Source: Agromyces mangrovi (GTDB lineage: Bacteria; Actinomycetota; Actinomycetes; Actinomycetales; Microbacteriaceae). From it: a DNA stretch of 64,000 nucleotides. The notes beneath the pieces were generated by a model that saw nothing but the letters and a program-made list of their open reading frames with translations, was not told where the DNA came from and did no database searches. Positions 25,561-35,975 of the stretch are shown piece after piece (within the stretch, counting starts at the first letter, position 1; every line of letters starts with the position of its first letter). The position numbers and the translations under genes are program-made. Location: assembly GCF_030296695.1 (NCBI RefSeq), contig NZ_AP027737.1, positions 3,472,001-3,536,000 on the forward strand, given 5' to 3'.

Positions 25561-25967
25561 GCGGATTCCTTCCGTTGGCGGTCGATTCGTGCCCCGGCGA
25601 CCATGGCGTACCACCACATGCCGCCGAACAGGGCGCCCACGAAGAACATCGCGGGGTTGAGGAAGCCGGTCGCCAAGAGGATCCCCTGCAGGACCCAACC
25701 GGCGACGTACGCGCCCTCGTAGCGCAGCAGCGCCATGATCGCGAGCAGCCCGACGAGCAGCACGCCGCCGCCCACGAGCGCCCACCAGCGCGGAATGCCG
25801 TCGTCGCCGAACGGCGCGGGCGACAGCCCGAAGATCGTCAGCGACGCGAGCAGCACGATGAACAGCTCGAAGCCGAGCACGATGCTCGCGAGGCTGCGCC
25901 GGATGGAGCGCGGCTCGGGCGCGGGACCATCGGGCTGCTCGGGCAGCCCCGGCTCCGCCGCGGTCAC
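25557..25967 (-). CDS. DUF4233 membrane protein
   Basis: 136 aa, four predicted helices: SIVLGFELFIVLLASLTIFG, WWALVGGGVLLVGLLAIMAL, AYVAGWVLQGILLATGFL and FFVGALFGGMWWYAMV. The function is unknown. It is fixed between folC and ndk in many actinobacteria. The GTG start at 25967 overlaps the folC stop (GTGA) and its stop overlaps the ndk start. Confidence 0.88.
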   Translation of the reverse strand: MTAAEPGLPEQPDGPAPEPRSIRRSLASIVLGFELFIVLLASLTIFGLSPAPFGDDGIPRWWALVGGGVLLVGLLAIMALLRYEGAYVAGWVLQGILLATGFLNPAMFFVGALFGGMWWYAMVAGARIDRQRKESA

Positions 25968-27316
25968 GGCTTCCACTCCCGGTCGTCGGCGAACGCCATG
26001 GCCTCGGCGACGAGCGTGATCGAGCCGGTGACCACCACGGCACGGCGCGGCGCTTCGGCCGCCCAGTCGTGCGCGGCCTCGAACGCGTCCTCGGCCCGGT
26101 CGTACGAGCTGATGCGCTCCGGGCCGATGACGGCCGCCGCCTGCTGCGCCAGCGCCTCGGCCGGGATCGCACGATCGGACTCGGACGCGGTCACGAGCAA
26201 CACGTCGGCGATGGCGTCGAGCTCGCGCAGGATGCCCGCGGCATCCTTGTCGCCGAGCACGCCCACGACCACCGCGATCTCGTCGAAGTCGAACACCTGG
26301 CGCACCGCCTCGACGAGCGCGTGCGCGCCGTGCGGGTTGTGCGCCGCGTCGACGAGCACGGTCGGCTCGACGCCGACGAGCTGCATGCGCCCGGGCGAGG
26401 TGGTGGTCGCGAACGCCTCCTCGACGACCTCGCGCGAGAGCGCGTGCTCGCCCGAGCCGAGGAACGACTCGACCGCGGCGACCGCGACGGCCGCGTTCTG
26501 CGCCTGGTGCGCGCCGAGCAGGGGCAGGAAGACCTCGGCGTACTCCCCCGCGATACCGCGGATCGACAGCAGCTGCCCGCCGACCGCGACGGTCGCCGCG
26601 GTGGTCTCGAAGGCATCGCCCTCGATGGCGAGCGTCGCCTCGCTGAGCCGGCTTGCCGTGGCGAGCACGTCGGTCGCCTCGGGCGACTGGCGGGCCGAGA
26701 CGACGGATGCCGCAGGCTTGATGATGCCCGACTTCGTGCGCGCGATCTGGGTGACCGTCGAGCCGAGGCGCGACATGTGGTCGAGGTCGATCGGCGTGAA
26801 CACGGCGACCTGGCCGTCGGCGACGTTGGTCGAGTCCCACTCGCCGCCCATGCCGACCTCGATCACCGCCACGTCGACGGGCGCGTCCGCGAAGGCGGCG
26901 AACGCGAGCGCCGAGAGCGCCTCGAAGTACGTCAGCGGCACGTCGCCGGCCTGCTCGAGCTCGGCGTCGACCATCTCGACGTAGGGCGTGATGTCGTCCC
27001 AGTTGCGGGCGACCGCCTCGTCGGAGATGGGCTCGCCGTCGACGAGGATCCGCTCGGTGAACCGCTCGATGTGCGGGCTCGTGAGGAGGCCCGTGCGCAG
27101 GCCGTGCGCGCGCAGCAGGCCCTCGATGAGCCGGCTGGTGCTGGTCTTGCCGTTCGTGCCCGTGACGTGGATCACCGGATACGCGCGCTGCGGGTCGCCC
27201 AGCAGGTCCATCAGGCGGCGCGAGGGGCCGAGCCTCGGCTGCGGCGCCTGCTCGCCGATGCGGTCGAGCAGGGCGGAGAACACGGCGTCGGCCGCGTCGC
27301 GGAACTCGTCCGTCAT
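25964..27316 (-). CDS. folC: Folylpolyglutamate / dihydrofolate synthase
   Basis: 450 aa Mur-ligase-type enzyme adding glutamate to (dihydro)folate. The P-loop is [14 protein letters not shown] near residue 48; [12 protein letters not shown] and the Lys region [10 protein letters not shown] follow, with [10 protein letters not shown] and [10 protein letters not shown] in the C-terminal domain. ATG 27316 overlaps the ileS stop. The C5 run near 26545 is intact here. Confidence 0.95.
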   Translation of the reverse strand: MTDEFRDAADAVFSALLDRIGEQAPQPRLGPSRRLMDLLGDPQRAYPVIHVTGTNGKTSTSRLIEGLLRAHGLRTGLLTSPHIERFTERILVDGEPISDEAVARNWDDITPYVEMVDAELEQAGDVPLTYFEALSALAFAAFADAPVDVAVIEVGMGGEWDSTNVADGQVAVFTPIDLDHMSRLGSTVTQIARTKSGIIKPAASVVSARQSPEATDVLATASRLSEATLAIEGDAFETTAATVAVGGQLLSIRGIAGEYAEVFLPLLGAHQAQNAAVAVAAVESFLGSGEHALSREVVEEAFATTTSPGRMQLVGVEPTVLVDAAHNPHGAHALVEAVRQVFDFDEIAVVVGVLGDKDAAGILRELDAIADVLLVTASESDRAIPAEALAQQAAAVIGPERISSYDRAEDAFEAAHDWAAEAPRRAVVVTGSITLVAEAMAFADDREWKP

Positions 27317-30300
27317 GCCCGGGTCACCTCCACCGCGAGCTTCGCGCCACCGGCGAGCTTGGTCGCGTCGTCGCCGAGGCCGTCGACGGCCACGTCGAAC
27401 GCGACGGCGAGCGTCTCGTCGGCGATGAGCGCGCGGTGCGCGTCGAACGCCGGCGCGGCGTGCGACTCGGTGACCAGGCGCAGGCGGATGCGGTCGCTGA
27501 CCTCGAGCCCGGCGGCCTTGCGGGCGTCCTGCACCGCGCGCACCGCGTCGCGCGCGAGGCCCTCGGCCTCGAGCTCGGGCGTCGTCGAGGTCTCGAGCAG
27601 CACGAAGCCGTCGCCCGGCAGCAGGCCGATCGCACGCGAGTCGGCGTCGGCATCGCTCGAGACCAGCGCGAGCTCGTACTCGCCCTCGGCCAGCTCGATG
27701 CCGCCCGCCACGACGACGCCGTCCTGCTCGGTCCAGTCGCCCTCGCGCGCCGCGCGGATCGCGGCCTGCACCTGCTTGCCGAGGCGCGGACCGGCCGCGC
27801 GGGCGTTGACGGAGAGTCGACGCGAGATGCCGTACGCGTCCGCGCTGCCCTCGTCGAGGGTCACGAACTCGACGGCCTTGACGTTGAGCTCGTCGCGCAG
27901 GATGCCCGCGTACGGCGAGAGCCCCGAGGCATCCGCCGCCACCACCGTGAGCGACGCGAGCGGCAGGCGCACCCGTCGCCCCGCCTGCTTGCGCAGCGCG
28001 AGCGCGGTCGAGCTGATCTGGCGCACGGCGTCCATGGTCGCGACGAGCTCGGGGTCGGCGGGGAACTCGTCGGACGTCGGCCAGTCGGCCAGGTGCACGC
28101 TGCGACCGCCCGTGAGCCCGCGCCAGACGGTCTCGCCGACGAGCGGCACGAGCGGGGCGGCGAGGCGGCAGAGCGCCTCGAGCACGGTCCAGAGGGTGTC
28201 GAACGCCTCCCGGCCCGTGCCGTCGTCGGCGACGCCGTCCCAGAACCGGTCGCGCGATCGGCGCACGTACCAGTTGGTAAGCACGTCGGCGAAGTCGCGC
28301 AGCTTGGCCGACGCCATCGTCGCGTCGAATCGCTCGAGGTCGTCGGTCACGCCGGCGACGAGGTCGTGCAGCTTCGCGAGCAGGTACCGGTCGAGCACGT
28401 CCTCGGAGTCGGTGCGGCGCTCGGCCTCGTACCCCGATGCGTTGGCGTACAGCGAGAAGAAGTACCAGGTGCTCCACAGCGGCAGCATGAACTGCCGCAC
28501 GCCCTCGCGGATGCCCTCCTCGGTGACGATGAGGTTGCCGCCGCGCAGCACCGGGCTCGCCATGAGGAACCAGCGCATCGCGTCGGACCCGTCGCGGTCG
28601 AACACCTCGTTCACGTCGGGGTAGTTGCGCAGCGACTTCGACATCTTCTGCCCGTCGCTGCCGAGCACGATCCCGTGGCTGATGACGTTGCGGTAGGCCG
28701 CCCGGTCGAACAGCGCCGTCGACAGCACGTGCATGACGTAGAACCAGCCGCGGGTCTGCCCGATGTACTCGACGATGAAGTCGGCCGGGTGGTGGGTGTC
28801 GAACCACTCCCGGTTCTCGAACGGGTAGTGCACCTGCGCGAACGGCATCGAGCCCGAGTCGAACCAGACATCGAACACGTCGGGGATGCGGCGCATGGTG
28901 GACTTCCCGGTCGGGTCGTCGGGGTTCAGACGGGTCAGCTCGTCGATGTACGGGCGGTGCAGGTCGGGCTCGCCGTCGGCGTTCAGCGGCAACCGGCCGA
29001 AGTCGCGCTCGAGCTCCTCGAGCGACCCGTAGACGTCGACGCGCGGGTACGCGGGGTCGTCGCTCTTCCACACCGGGATGGGCGATCCCCAGTACCGGTT
29101 GCGGCTGATCGACCAGTCGCGCGAGCCCTCGAGCCACTTGCCGAACTGGCCGTCCTTGACGTTCTCGGGCACCCAGCCGATGCCCTGGTTCAGCTCGACC
29201 ATGCGGTCGCGGAACTCGGGCACCCGCACGAACCAGCTCGAGACGGCGCGGTAGATGAGCGGATTGCGGCAGCGCCAGCAGTGCGGGTACGAGTGCTCGT
29301 AGCTCGCCTGGCGGAGCAGGCGCCCCTCGGCCTTCAGCAGCTGCGTGAGCGGCTTGTTCGCGTCGGACCACAGCTGCCCCGCGACATCCGTCACCGCAGG
29401 CAGGAACCGACCGCCCTCGTCGAGCGAGATGACGACCGGGATGCCCGCGGCCTCGCAGACCTGCTGGTCGTCCTCGCCGTAGGCGGGCGCCTGGTGCACG
29501 ATGCCGGTGCCGTCGGAGGTCGTGACGTAGTCGGCCACGAGGATGCGCCAGGCGTTCTGGAGGCCGTACGCCTCGACGTCCGCGTAGTAGTCGAACAGGC
29601 GGTCGTAGGTGACGCCGTCGAGGTCGGCACCGCGCACGGTGCGCGAGATCGCGGCGACCGCGTCCTCGGGCGACTCGTAGCCGAGGTCCTTGGCGTAGTT
29701 GCCCACGAGGTCGCGCGCGAGCAGGTACTCGCCGCCCAGCACCTCGGTGTCGCTCTCCCCCGCGCGCTCGCGCAGGACGGTCGCGTCGGGCGTGCCGGCG
29801 GGGCCCGCGGGCACGACGGCGTACTCGATCTCGGGGCCGACGGCCAGCGCGAGGTTCGTCGGCAGCGTCCACGGCGTGGTCGTCCATGCGAGCGCACGCA
29901 CCGCGGTGAGCCCGAGCGCCTCGGCCTTCGCGCCCGTGAGCGGGAAGGTGACCGTGACGGTCTGGTCCTGGCGCATCTTGTAGACGTCGTCGTCCATGCG
30001 CAGCTCGTGGTTCGACAGCGGCGTCTCGTCGCGCCAGCAGTACGGCAGCACGCGGTAGCCCTCGTAGGCGAGGCCCTTCTCGTGCAGCTGCTTGAACGCC
30101 CACACGACCGACTCCATGAAAGTCACGTCGAGGGTCTTGTAGTCGTGCTCGAAGTCGACCCACCGCGCCTGGCGGGTGACGTACTCCTGCCACTCGCGGG
30201 TGTAGCGCAGCACCGACTCGCGGGCGGCGGCGTTGAACGCCGCGATGCCCATCTCCTCGATCTGGCTCTTGTCGGTGATGCCGAGCTGGCGCTCCGCCTC

Positions 30301-30603
30301 GAGCTCGGCGGGCAGGCCGTGGGTGTCCCAGCCGAACCGGCGGTGCACCTGCCTGCCGCGCATGGTCTGGAAGCGCGGGAACAGGTCCTTGGCGTAGCCG
30401 GTCAGCAGGTGGCCGTAGTGCGGCAGGCCGTTGGCGAACGGCGGGCCGTCGTAGAAGACCCACTCCTCGGCGCCCTCGCGCTGGTCGATCGAGGCCTGGA
30501 ACGTGTCGTCGCTCGACCAGAACGCGAGCACCTGCTGCTCGAGTTCCGGGAAGTTCGGGGAGGCTTGGACCTCGCCGCGGTCGTTCGGAGTGCGGGGATA
30601 CAA
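27313..30603 (-). CDS. ileS: Isoleucyl-tRNA synthetase, eukaryote-like type
   Basis: 1096 aa, class I synthetase charging tRNA-Ile, with editing of valine. The HIGH-type motif reads [17 protein letters not shown], and the KMSKS loop is [13 protein letters not shown]. Length and the [10 protein letters not shown] form match the eukaryote-like (type 2) IleRS, often poorly sensitive to mupirocin. I choose TTG 30603 because AGGAGA lies five bases upstream and the T-box leader ends there; the open frame upstream is only leader RNA read in frame. Confidence 0.94.
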   Translation of the reverse strand: MYPRTPNDRGEVQASPNFPELEQQVLAFWSSDDTFQASIDQREGAEEWVFYDGPPFANGLPHYGHLLTGYAKDLFPRFQTMRGRQVHRRFGWDTHGLPAELEAERQLGITDKSQIEEMGIAAFNAAARESVLRYTREWQEYVTRQARWVDFEHDYKTLDVTFMESVVWAFKQLHEKGLAYEGYRVLPYCWRDETPLSNHELRMDDDVYKMRQDQTVTVTFPLTGAKAEALGLTAVRALAWTTTPWTLPTNLALAVGPEIEYAVVPAGPAGTPDATVLRERAGESDTEVLGGEYLLARDLVGNYAKDLGYESPEDAVAAISRTVRGADLDGVTYDRLFDYYADVEAYGLQNAWRILVADYVTTSDGTGIVHQAPAYGEDDQQVCEAAGIPVVISLDEGGRFLPAVTDVAGQLWSDANKPLTQLLKAEGRLLRQASYEHSYPHCWRCRNPLIYRAVSSWFVRVPEFRDRMVELNQGIGWVPENVKDGQFGKWLEGSRDWSISRNRYWGSPIPVWKSDDPAYPRVDVYGSLEELERDFGRLPLNADGEPDLHRPYIDELTRLNPDDPTGKSTMRRIPDVFDVWFDSGSMPFAQVHYPFENREWFDTHHPADFIVEYIGQTRGWFYVMHVLSTALFDRAAYRNVISHGIVLGSDGQKMSKSLRNYPDVNEVFDRDGSDAMRWFLMASPVLRGGNLIVTEEGIREGVRQFMLPLWSTWYFFSLYANASGYEAERRTDSEDVLDRYLLAKLHDLVAGVTDDLERFDATMASAKLRDFADVLTNWYVRRSRDRFWDGVADDGTGREAFDTLWTVLEALCRLAAPLVPLVGETVWRGLTGGRSVHLADWPTSDEFPADPELVATMDAVRQISSTALALRKQAGRRVRLPLASLTVVAADASGLSPYAGILRDELNVKAVEFVTLDEGSADAYGISRRLSVNARAAGPRLGKQVQAAIRAAREGDWTEQDGVVVAGGIELAEGEYELALVSSDADADSRAIGLLPGDGFVLLETSTTPELEAEGLARDAVRAVQDARKAAGLEVSDRIRLRLVTESHAAPAFDAHRALIADETLAVAFDVAVDGLGDDATKLAGGAKLAVEVTRA

Positions 30604-30816
30604 CGGGTCTCCTGGGAGGACGTGCGTTCGGCCCGAGGACGTCGGTCGCCCCTCGGACGCCGTCGCGGTACCACCTCGATTGCCCCGGTCGCCCGGTGCC
30701 ACTCGTTCCTTGGCTGTGACGGGCCAGCCCCGTCCGGTTCTAGTGACGGGCGGATGCTGCGCACCAGCCCGCGTTCTTCCGGAGACTCCCCGGTGATGGC
30801 CGGATCGACGTCGTTG
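30604..30816 (-). promoter_or_regulatory. T-box leader of ileS
   Basis: tRNA-sensing leader. On the minus strand a very short stem I carries the likely specifier ATC (30797-30795) followed by ACCGGGGAGTCTCCGG and AAGAAC; the pseudoknot-type segment CACTAGAACCGGACGGG follows. The T-box sequence AGGTGGTACCGCG lies at 30676-30664. There is no intrinsic terminator; the leader ends at AGGAGA, the ribosome site. This fits the actinobacterial ileS class that controls translation: uncharged tRNA-Ile frees the ribosome site. Confidence 0.88.
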
Positions 30817-30822
30817 GCCACC

Positions 30823-30828
30823 AGTGTA
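30823..30828 (-). promoter_or_regulatory. Putative -10 of the ileS transcript
   Basis: TACACT on the minus strand, with a weak GTGACG-like -35 about 19 bases upstream. It puts the transcript start at the base of the T-box. Confidence 0.5.
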
Positions 30829-30959
30829 TCGCCCGCCCCGAGGCATCCGTCACCCGCACTGGGGGTGGGCCGACTGTGCACAGGCCGCCCACCGGACCGC
30901 ACGCTCCCCTACCCTCGGACGCACGAGCGGATGAGACGGTACCCGACACGGAGGACGCC

Positions 30960-31637
30960 ATGAGCGACGACGGAACGAACCGCCCCGAGGACCCGGACGC
31001 CACGCGCCCGATCGACCACGCCGAGACGGTGCCGATGGCCCCGGTGCAGGCGGATGCCGCCACGGACGAGTCGCCCGAGAGCGGCGGGCGCCGCACCGCG
31101 CTGATCCTCATCTCCATCCTCGCCGGCGTGCTGCTCATCGCCGTGATCGTGCTCGTGGTCGTGCTGCTCACCGGCGGGTCCGACGAGGAGGAGCCGGTGG
31201 CCGCACCGACGCCCACGGCCACGGAGACCCCCGAGCCCGAGCCGACCGAGTCGGAGGAGCCCGAGGGCGAGACCGAGGACGACGGCGACGGCGGCGACGG
31301 CGGCTCGACCGACGGCGGCGGTTCCACGGACGGCGGCGGCGAGACGACGCCCGCTCCCGTCTTCACGACGACCGCGTTCGAGCCCGAGGTCGCGCCGTGC
31401 GACGGCGTCTCGTCGGTGCCGCTGCGCTTCCAGTGGATGTCGGACGGCGCCGAGCAGGCCTGGTTCGGAGTCGGCACGACCGACGCCAAGGCGGCGCCCT
31501 TCGAGGAGGTCTCCCCGAACGAGGAGGTCTACGAGGGCGTGAGCTTCCAGTGCTCGGAGGCGAGCGAGATCTACACGGTCACCCTCGAGGGCCCGGGCGG
31601 CATCACGAGCCACACGTGGGAGGTCGTTCGCGGCTGA
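30960..31637 (+). CDS. Membrane-anchored acidic protein of unknown function
   Basis: 225 aa. An acidic cytoplasmic N-terminus (~50 residues) is followed by one helix (TALILISILAGVLLIAVIVL), a ~70-residue linker rich in Pro, Thr, Glu and then Asp/Gly, and a ~90-residue extracytoplasmic domain. That domain has two cysteines (VAPCDGVSS and SFQCSEASE) that may pair. The domain resembles no family I can name. GGAGG before ATG 30960 supports the start. It is divergent from ileS. Confidence 0.78.
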   Translation: MSDDGTNRPEDPDATRPIDHAETVPMAPVQADAATDESPESGGRRTALILISILAGVLLIAVIVLVVVLLTGGSDEEEPVAAPTPTATETPEPEPTESEEPEGETEDDGDGGDGGSTDGGGSTDGGGETTPAPVFTTTAFEPEVAPCDGVSSVPLRFQWMSDGAEQAWFGVGTTDAKAAPFEEVSPNEEVYEGVSFQCSEASEIYTVTLEGPGGITSHTWEVVRG

Positions 31638-31663
31638 CCGGCCGCGAGGCCTCGCGGCGCGCG

Positions 31664-31669
31664 TAGGAT
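31664..31669 (+). promoter_or_regulatory. Putative -10 of the MHS transporter gene
   Basis: TAGGAT ends seven bases before GTG 31677 and overlaps the ATG at 31668. It favours a leaderless transcript starting at the GTG. Confidence 0.5.
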
Positions 31670-31676
31670 GCCGGGC

Positions 31677-33002
31677 GTGACGAACGCACCTGCCGCACCC
31701 GCATCCGACCTCGACCGCGCCCCACGACCCGTCCGCCGGGTCGCGATCGCGTCCTTCGTGGGCACCGCCCTCGAGTCGTACGACTTCTACGTCTTCGCGT
31801 ACTTCGCGGCGTTCTTCGTCGGGCCGCTGTTCTTCGAGCCGCTCGGCGTGTTCGGCGGCACGCTCTCGGCGTTCCTCTCCATCGCGCTGGCGTTCGTCGT
31901 GCGGCCGCTCGGCGCGATCGTGTTCGGCCACCTCGGCGACCGCATCGGCCGCCGCAGCACCCTCATCGTCACCATCACGCTCATGGGCGTCGCGACCGGC
32001 CTCATCGGCGTGCTGCCCGATTACGCGACCGCCGGCTGGCTCGGGGCCATCGGACTGGTCGTGCTGCGCATCCTGCAGGGGCTCTCGCTCGGCGGCGAGT
32101 GGGGCGGCGCGGTGCTGCTCGCGACCGAGCACGCCGACCCGCGCCGTCGCCCGTTCTTCGCGGCGATCCCGCAGCTCGGCTCCCCCGTCGGCTCCATCCT
32201 CAGCGCCACGGTGTTCCTCGTCATGACCACCCTCCTCACGACCGAGGACATGGTCGCGTGGGGCTGGCGCATCCCGTTCCTCACCGCGATCCCACTGCTG
32301 CTCGTGTCGCTGTACCTGCGCTGGTCGATCGACGAGACGCCCGTGTTCCGCGAGCTCGTCGCCGAGCGCCGCCGCGACCGGGTCCCGTTCCTCGCGATGT
32401 TCGCCCGCCAGCCCGTCGCGATTCTCGTCGCCGTCGGCGCGGCGCTCCTCGGCATCGGCTCGTACTCGCTCATGAACACGTACACCGTGAACTACGGCGT
32501 GACCGAACTCGGCTTCAGCTTCCAGGACCTGCTGGTCGCGACCACCATCGGCGGCCTGCTCCAGCTCGTCACGATCCCGACCTTCGGCTGGCTCGCCACC
32601 CGCGTCGGCTCCGCTCGTGTCGTCGCGTGGGGCGCGCTCGGCACGCTGCTCATCACGTTTCCCATGTACTGGCTGCTGCAGTTCGCCACGTTCCCGATCC
32701 TCGTCGGCACGATGATCATCGGCGGCATCCTGCCCACCATGGCCTGGGCGAGCCTCGGCGGGCTCATGGGCGACCTCTTCGACGACCACTACCGCTACTC
32801 GGCGCTGTCGTTCGCGTACAGCATCGCGGCCGTGATCTCGGGCTTCGTGCCGGCGCTCACGCTCGCACTCGGCGAGGCGACCGCGTTTGAGTGGTGGCAC
32901 CCGGGCGTGGTGCTCGCGGTCATGTCGGCGATCACGCTGGGCTCGGCCCTCGCCGCGGGGGCGATCGCCCGGAGCCGGGCGGCCGCGCCCGCCGCGGACT
33001 GA
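31677..33002 (+). CDS. MFS transporter of the metabolite:H+ symporter family
   Basis: 441 aa, 12 helices. FVGTALESYDFYVFAYFA and GHLGDRIGRRSTLI with LRILQGLSLGGEWGGAVLL mark the MHS group (KgtP, ProP, ShiA-like), which imports organic acids, betaines or shikimate with protons. The substrate is not evident. GTG 31677 is preferred over ATG 31668 because the latter lies inside a good -10 box. It stands alone between an unknown anchored protein and valS. Confidence 0.88.
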   Translation: MTNAPAAPASDLDRAPRPVRRVAIASFVGTALESYDFYVFAYFAAFFVGPLFFEPLGVFGGTLSAFLSIALAFVVRPLGAIVFGHLGDRIGRRSTLIVTITLMGVATGLIGVLPDYATAGWLGAIGLVVLRILQGLSLGGEWGGAVLLATEHADPRRRPFFAAIPQLGSPVGSILSATVFLVMTTLLTTEDMVAWGWRIPFLTAIPLLLVSLYLRWSIDETPVFRELVAERRRDRVPFLAMFARQPVAILVAVGAALLGIGSYSLMNTYTVNYGVTELGFSFQDLLVATTIGGLLQLVTIPTFGWLATRVGSARVVAWGALGTLLITFPMYWLLQFATFPILVGTMIIGGILPTMAWASLGGLMGDLFDDHYRYSALSFAYSIAAVISGFVPALTLALGEATAFEWWHPGVVLAVMSAITLGSALAAGAIARSRAAAPAAD

Positions 33003-33041
33003 CGCGCGCCGACGCACGGCCGGCTCCCCGTGGCATCCGGC

Positions 33042-33047
33042 TAGAAT
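33042..33047 (+). promoter_or_regulatory. Putative -10 of valS
   Basis: TAGAAT, 70 bases before the valS start. The -35 is weak. The intervening leader shows no T-box sequence. Confidence 0.45.
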
Positions 33048-33117
33048 GCACTGCAATCGCACACTCAGGCACCTCCACATTGACTCGGTGCCGCACATAT
33101 CGAACCGGAGTTCCCAC

Positions 33118-35697
33118 ATGACCGCGCCGCGCATTCCCGACAAGCCCGCCCTCGAAGGACTCGAGCAGAGCTGGGGCACCGTCTGGGAGGACCAGGGCAC
33201 CTACCGGTTCGATCGTGAAGGTGCGACGAAGGAGACCATCTACTCCATCGACACGCCCCCGCCTACCGCGTCGGGCTCGCTGCACATCGGCCACGTGTTC
33301 TCGTACACGCACACCGACGTGGTGGCGCGCTTCCAGCGCATGCGCGGACGCAGCGTGTTCTACCCGATGGGGTGGGACGACAACGGCCTGCCGACCGAGC
33401 GCCGCGTGCAGAACTACTACGGCGTGCGCTGCGACCCGTCGCTGCCGTACGACGCCGACTTCACTCCGCCGCACGAGGGCACCGAGGGCAAGACCATCAA
33501 GCCGGCCGACCAGGTGCCGATCTCGCGCCGCAACTTCATCGAGCTCTGCGAGCGGCTGACGGCCGAGGACGAGCAGCACTTCGAGGACCTCTGGCGCACG
33601 CTCGGCCTCTCGGTCGACTGGACCCAGACGTACCGCACCATCGCCGACGAGGCCATCACGACCTCGCAGCGGGCGTTCGTGCGCAACGTGGCCCGCGGCG
33701 AGGCGTACCAGGCGCTCGCGCCCACCATGTGGGACGTGACGTTCCGCAGCGCCGTGGCGCAGGCCGAGCTCGAGGACCGCGAGCAGCCCGGCCACTACCA
33801 CCGGGTGACCTTCCACCGCCCCGACGGCGGCACCATCGAGATCGAGACCAGCCGGCCCGAGCTCATCGCCGCGTGCGTGGCCCTCGTGGCGCACCCCGAC
33901 GACGAGCGCTACCAGCCGCTGTTCGGCCAGACCGTGACCACTCCGGTGTTCGGCGTGGAGGTGCCGATCGTGGCGCACCACCTCGCGCAGAAGGACAAGG
34001 GCACCGGCATCGCCATGATCTGCACCTTCGGCGACGTGACCGACGTGACCTGGTGGCGCGAGCTGAACCTGCCGAACCGCGCGATCATCGGCTTCGACGG
34101 ACGCATTGTGGCGGATGCCCCCGAAGCGATCGACTCCGAGGCCGGCCTCGCCGCGTTCGGCGAGCTCGCCGGCAAGACCGTGTTCAGCGCGAAGAAGGCC
34201 ATGGTCGACCTGCTGCGCGAGTCGGGCGACCTGCTCGGCGAGCCGAAGGCCATCACGCACCCGGTGAAGTTCTACGAGAAGGGCGACCGCCCGCTCGAGA
34301 TCGTGTCGACCCGGCAGTGGTACATCGCCAACGGCGCGCGCGACGAGGCGCTCCGCGACCGGCTCGTGGAGCGGGGTCGCGACATCGACTGGCACCCCGA
34401 CTTCATGCGCGTGCGGTACGAGAACTGGGTGGGCGGCCTCTCGGGCGACTGGCTCATCTCGCGCCAGCGCTTCTTCGGCGTGCCGATCCCGGTCTGGTAC
34501 CCGCTCGACGCCGACGGCGAGCCCGTCTTCGACGAGCCGATCGTGGCGACCGAGGACCTGCTGCCCGTCGATCCGTCGTCGCAGCCCGCGCCCGGCTTCG
34601 CGGAGTCGCAGCGCGGCCGGGCGAACGGCTTCATCGGCGAGCTCGACATCATGGACACCTGGGCGACCTCGTCGCTCACCCCGCAGCTCGCGGGCGGCTG
34701 GGAGCGCGACCCGGAGCTGTTCGACCTCGTGTTCCCGTACGACCTGCGCCCGCAGGGCCAGGACATCATCCGCACCTGGCTGTTCTCGTCGACGCTGCGC
34801 GCCGAGCTCGAGCACGGGGTGGCCCCGTGGGGCAACGCCGCGATCTCGGGCTTCATCGTCGACCCCGACCGCAAGAAGATGTCGAAGTCGAAGGGCAACG
34901 TGGTGACCCCGGCGGGCCTGCTCGAGCAGCACGGCTCCGACGCGGTGCGCTACTGGGCGTCGTCGTCGCGCCTCGGCACCGACGCCGCGTTCGACCCGCA
35001 GAACCCGACCCAGGTGAAGATCGGCCGCCGCCTCGCGATCAAGGTGCTGAACGCGTCGAAGTTCATCCTCGGCTTCGAGGGCACGGCGGATGCCCCCGTG
35101 ACCGAAGCGCTCGACCGCAGCATGCTCGCCACGCTGCAGGGTGTCGTCGCGCAGGCGACGGCCGCGCTCGAGGCGTACGACCACGCGCGGGCGCTCGAGC
35201 TCACCGAGACGTTCTTCTGGACCTTCTGCGACGACTACCTCGAGCTCGTGAAGGAGCGCGCGTACGGCGAGGCCGGCGCCGAGCAGGCCTCGGCGGTGGC
35301 GGCCCTCAACCGCGCCCTGTCGACCCTGCTGCGCCTCTTCGCCCCGGTGATCCCGTTCGCGACCGAGGAGGCCTGGTCGTGGTCGCACGAGGGGTCGGTG
35401 CACCGCGCCGCGTGGCCGACCGTCGACGAGCTCGCGCTCGACGAGGCCGGCGACCCCGAGCTGCTCCGGCTCGCGAGCGCCGCCCTCACGGGCATCCGCC
35501 GCGCCAAGACCGACGCGAAGGCCTCGCAGCGCACGCCGGTCTCGCAGGCCCGCATCGGCGGACCGGCCGCCGAGATCGCGGTGCTCGCGCAGGCCGCCGG
35601 CGACCTCCGCGCGGTGGGTCGCATCGAGACGCTCGACTTCGACGAGGCCGACGAGCTCGCCGTGCGCGAGGTCGTGCTCGCACCCGCGGAGGCATGA
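33118..35697 (+). CDS. valS: Valyl-tRNA synthetase, archaeal-like short type
   Basis: 859 aa class I synthetase. HIGH motif: PPPTASGSLHIGHVFSYTH; KMSKS loop: DRKKMSKSKGNVVTPAG; the editing domain has IEIETSRPELIAACVALVAH and ICTFGDVTDV. It lacks the ~70-residue C-terminal coiled coil of the E. coli-type enzyme and ends after the anticodon domain. From memory, these features match the archaeal-like ValRS group (type 2), present in some Microbacteriaceae. CGGAG precedes ATG 33118. Confidence 0.93.
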   Translation: MTAPRIPDKPALEGLEQSWGTVWEDQGTYRFDREGATKETIYSIDTPPPTASGSLHIGHVFSYTHTDVVARFQRMRGRSVFYPMGWDDNGLPTERRVQNYYGVRCDPSLPYDADFTPPHEGTEGKTIKPADQVPISRRNFIELCERLTAEDEQHFEDLWRTLGLSVDWTQTYRTIADEAITTSQRAFVRNVARGEAYQALAPTMWDVTFRSAVAQAELEDREQPGHYHRVTFHRPDGGTIEIETSRPELIAACVALVAHPDDERYQPLFGQTVTTPVFGVEVPIVAHHLAQKDKGTGIAMICTFGDVTDVTWWRELNLPNRAIIGFDGRIVADAPEAIDSEAGLAAFGELAGKTVFSAKKAMVDLLRESGDLLGEPKAITHPVKFYEKGDRPLEIVSTRQWYIANGARDEALRDRLVERGRDIDWHPDFMRVRYENWVGGLSGDWLISRQRFFGVPIPVWYPLDADGEPVFDEPIVATEDLLPVDPSSQPAPGFAESQRGRANGFIGELDIMDTWATSSLTPQLAGGWERDPELFDLVFPYDLRPQGQDIIRTWLFSSTLRAELEHGVAPWGNAAISGFIVDPDRKKMSKSKGNVVTPAGLLEQHGSDAVRYWASSSRLGTDAAFDPQNPTQVKIGRRLAIKVLNASKFILGFEGTADAPVTEALDRSMLATLQGVVAQATAALEAYDHARALELTETFFWTFCDDYLELVKERAYGEAGAEQASAVAALNRALSTLLRLFAPVIPFATEEAWSWSHEGSVHRAAWPTVDELALDEAGDPELLRLASAALTGIRRAKTDAKASQRTPVSQARIGGPAAEIAVLAQAAGDLRAVGRIETLDFDEADELAVREVVLAPAEA

Positions 35698-35948
35698 TGC
35701 AGCTCGGCACCCGTTGGCCCGCCGGTACCGCCGCACCCGCGTCGGTGCCGGAGCCGGTGCGCGCCGCGATCGCGGACGCCGAAGCCGCCACCGCGTCGCT
35801 CGAGGGGCAGTACTGGACCCTCACCTGGCTCGAGGGTCTCGCGATCGCGACGCTCGACGACGGCACGCGGGTGCGGCAGCGGCCCGGTGGTCTCGCGCCG
35901 ATCACGGAGCCGGCCGAGCCGGAGGCGAACGCCGACGACGACTGGTGA
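35694..35948 (+). CDS. Small protein after valS, unknown
   Basis: 84 aa (83 from ATG 35697). It overlaps the valS stop at ATGATG. Sequence features: a Trp/Gly-rich start (LGTRWPAGTAAP), an amphipathic helix (PVRAAIADAEAATASL), then QYWTLTWLEGLAIATLDDG and an acidic tail. No family recognised; GC3 and the overlap suggest it is translated with valS. Confidence 0.65.
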   Translation: MMQLGTRWPAGTAAPASVPEPVRAAIADAEAATASLEGQYWTLTWLEGLAIATLDDGTRVRQRPGGLAPITEPAEPEANADDDW

Positions 35949-35975
35949 GTCGGGTGCCCGAGGCCTCCGGCCCGT

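Noticed and set aside
30604..30846. N-terminal extension of IleRS upstream of TTG 30603
   Set aside because: The sequence is the T-box leader RNA and the ribosome site lies just before the TTG; the extension has no synthetase homology.
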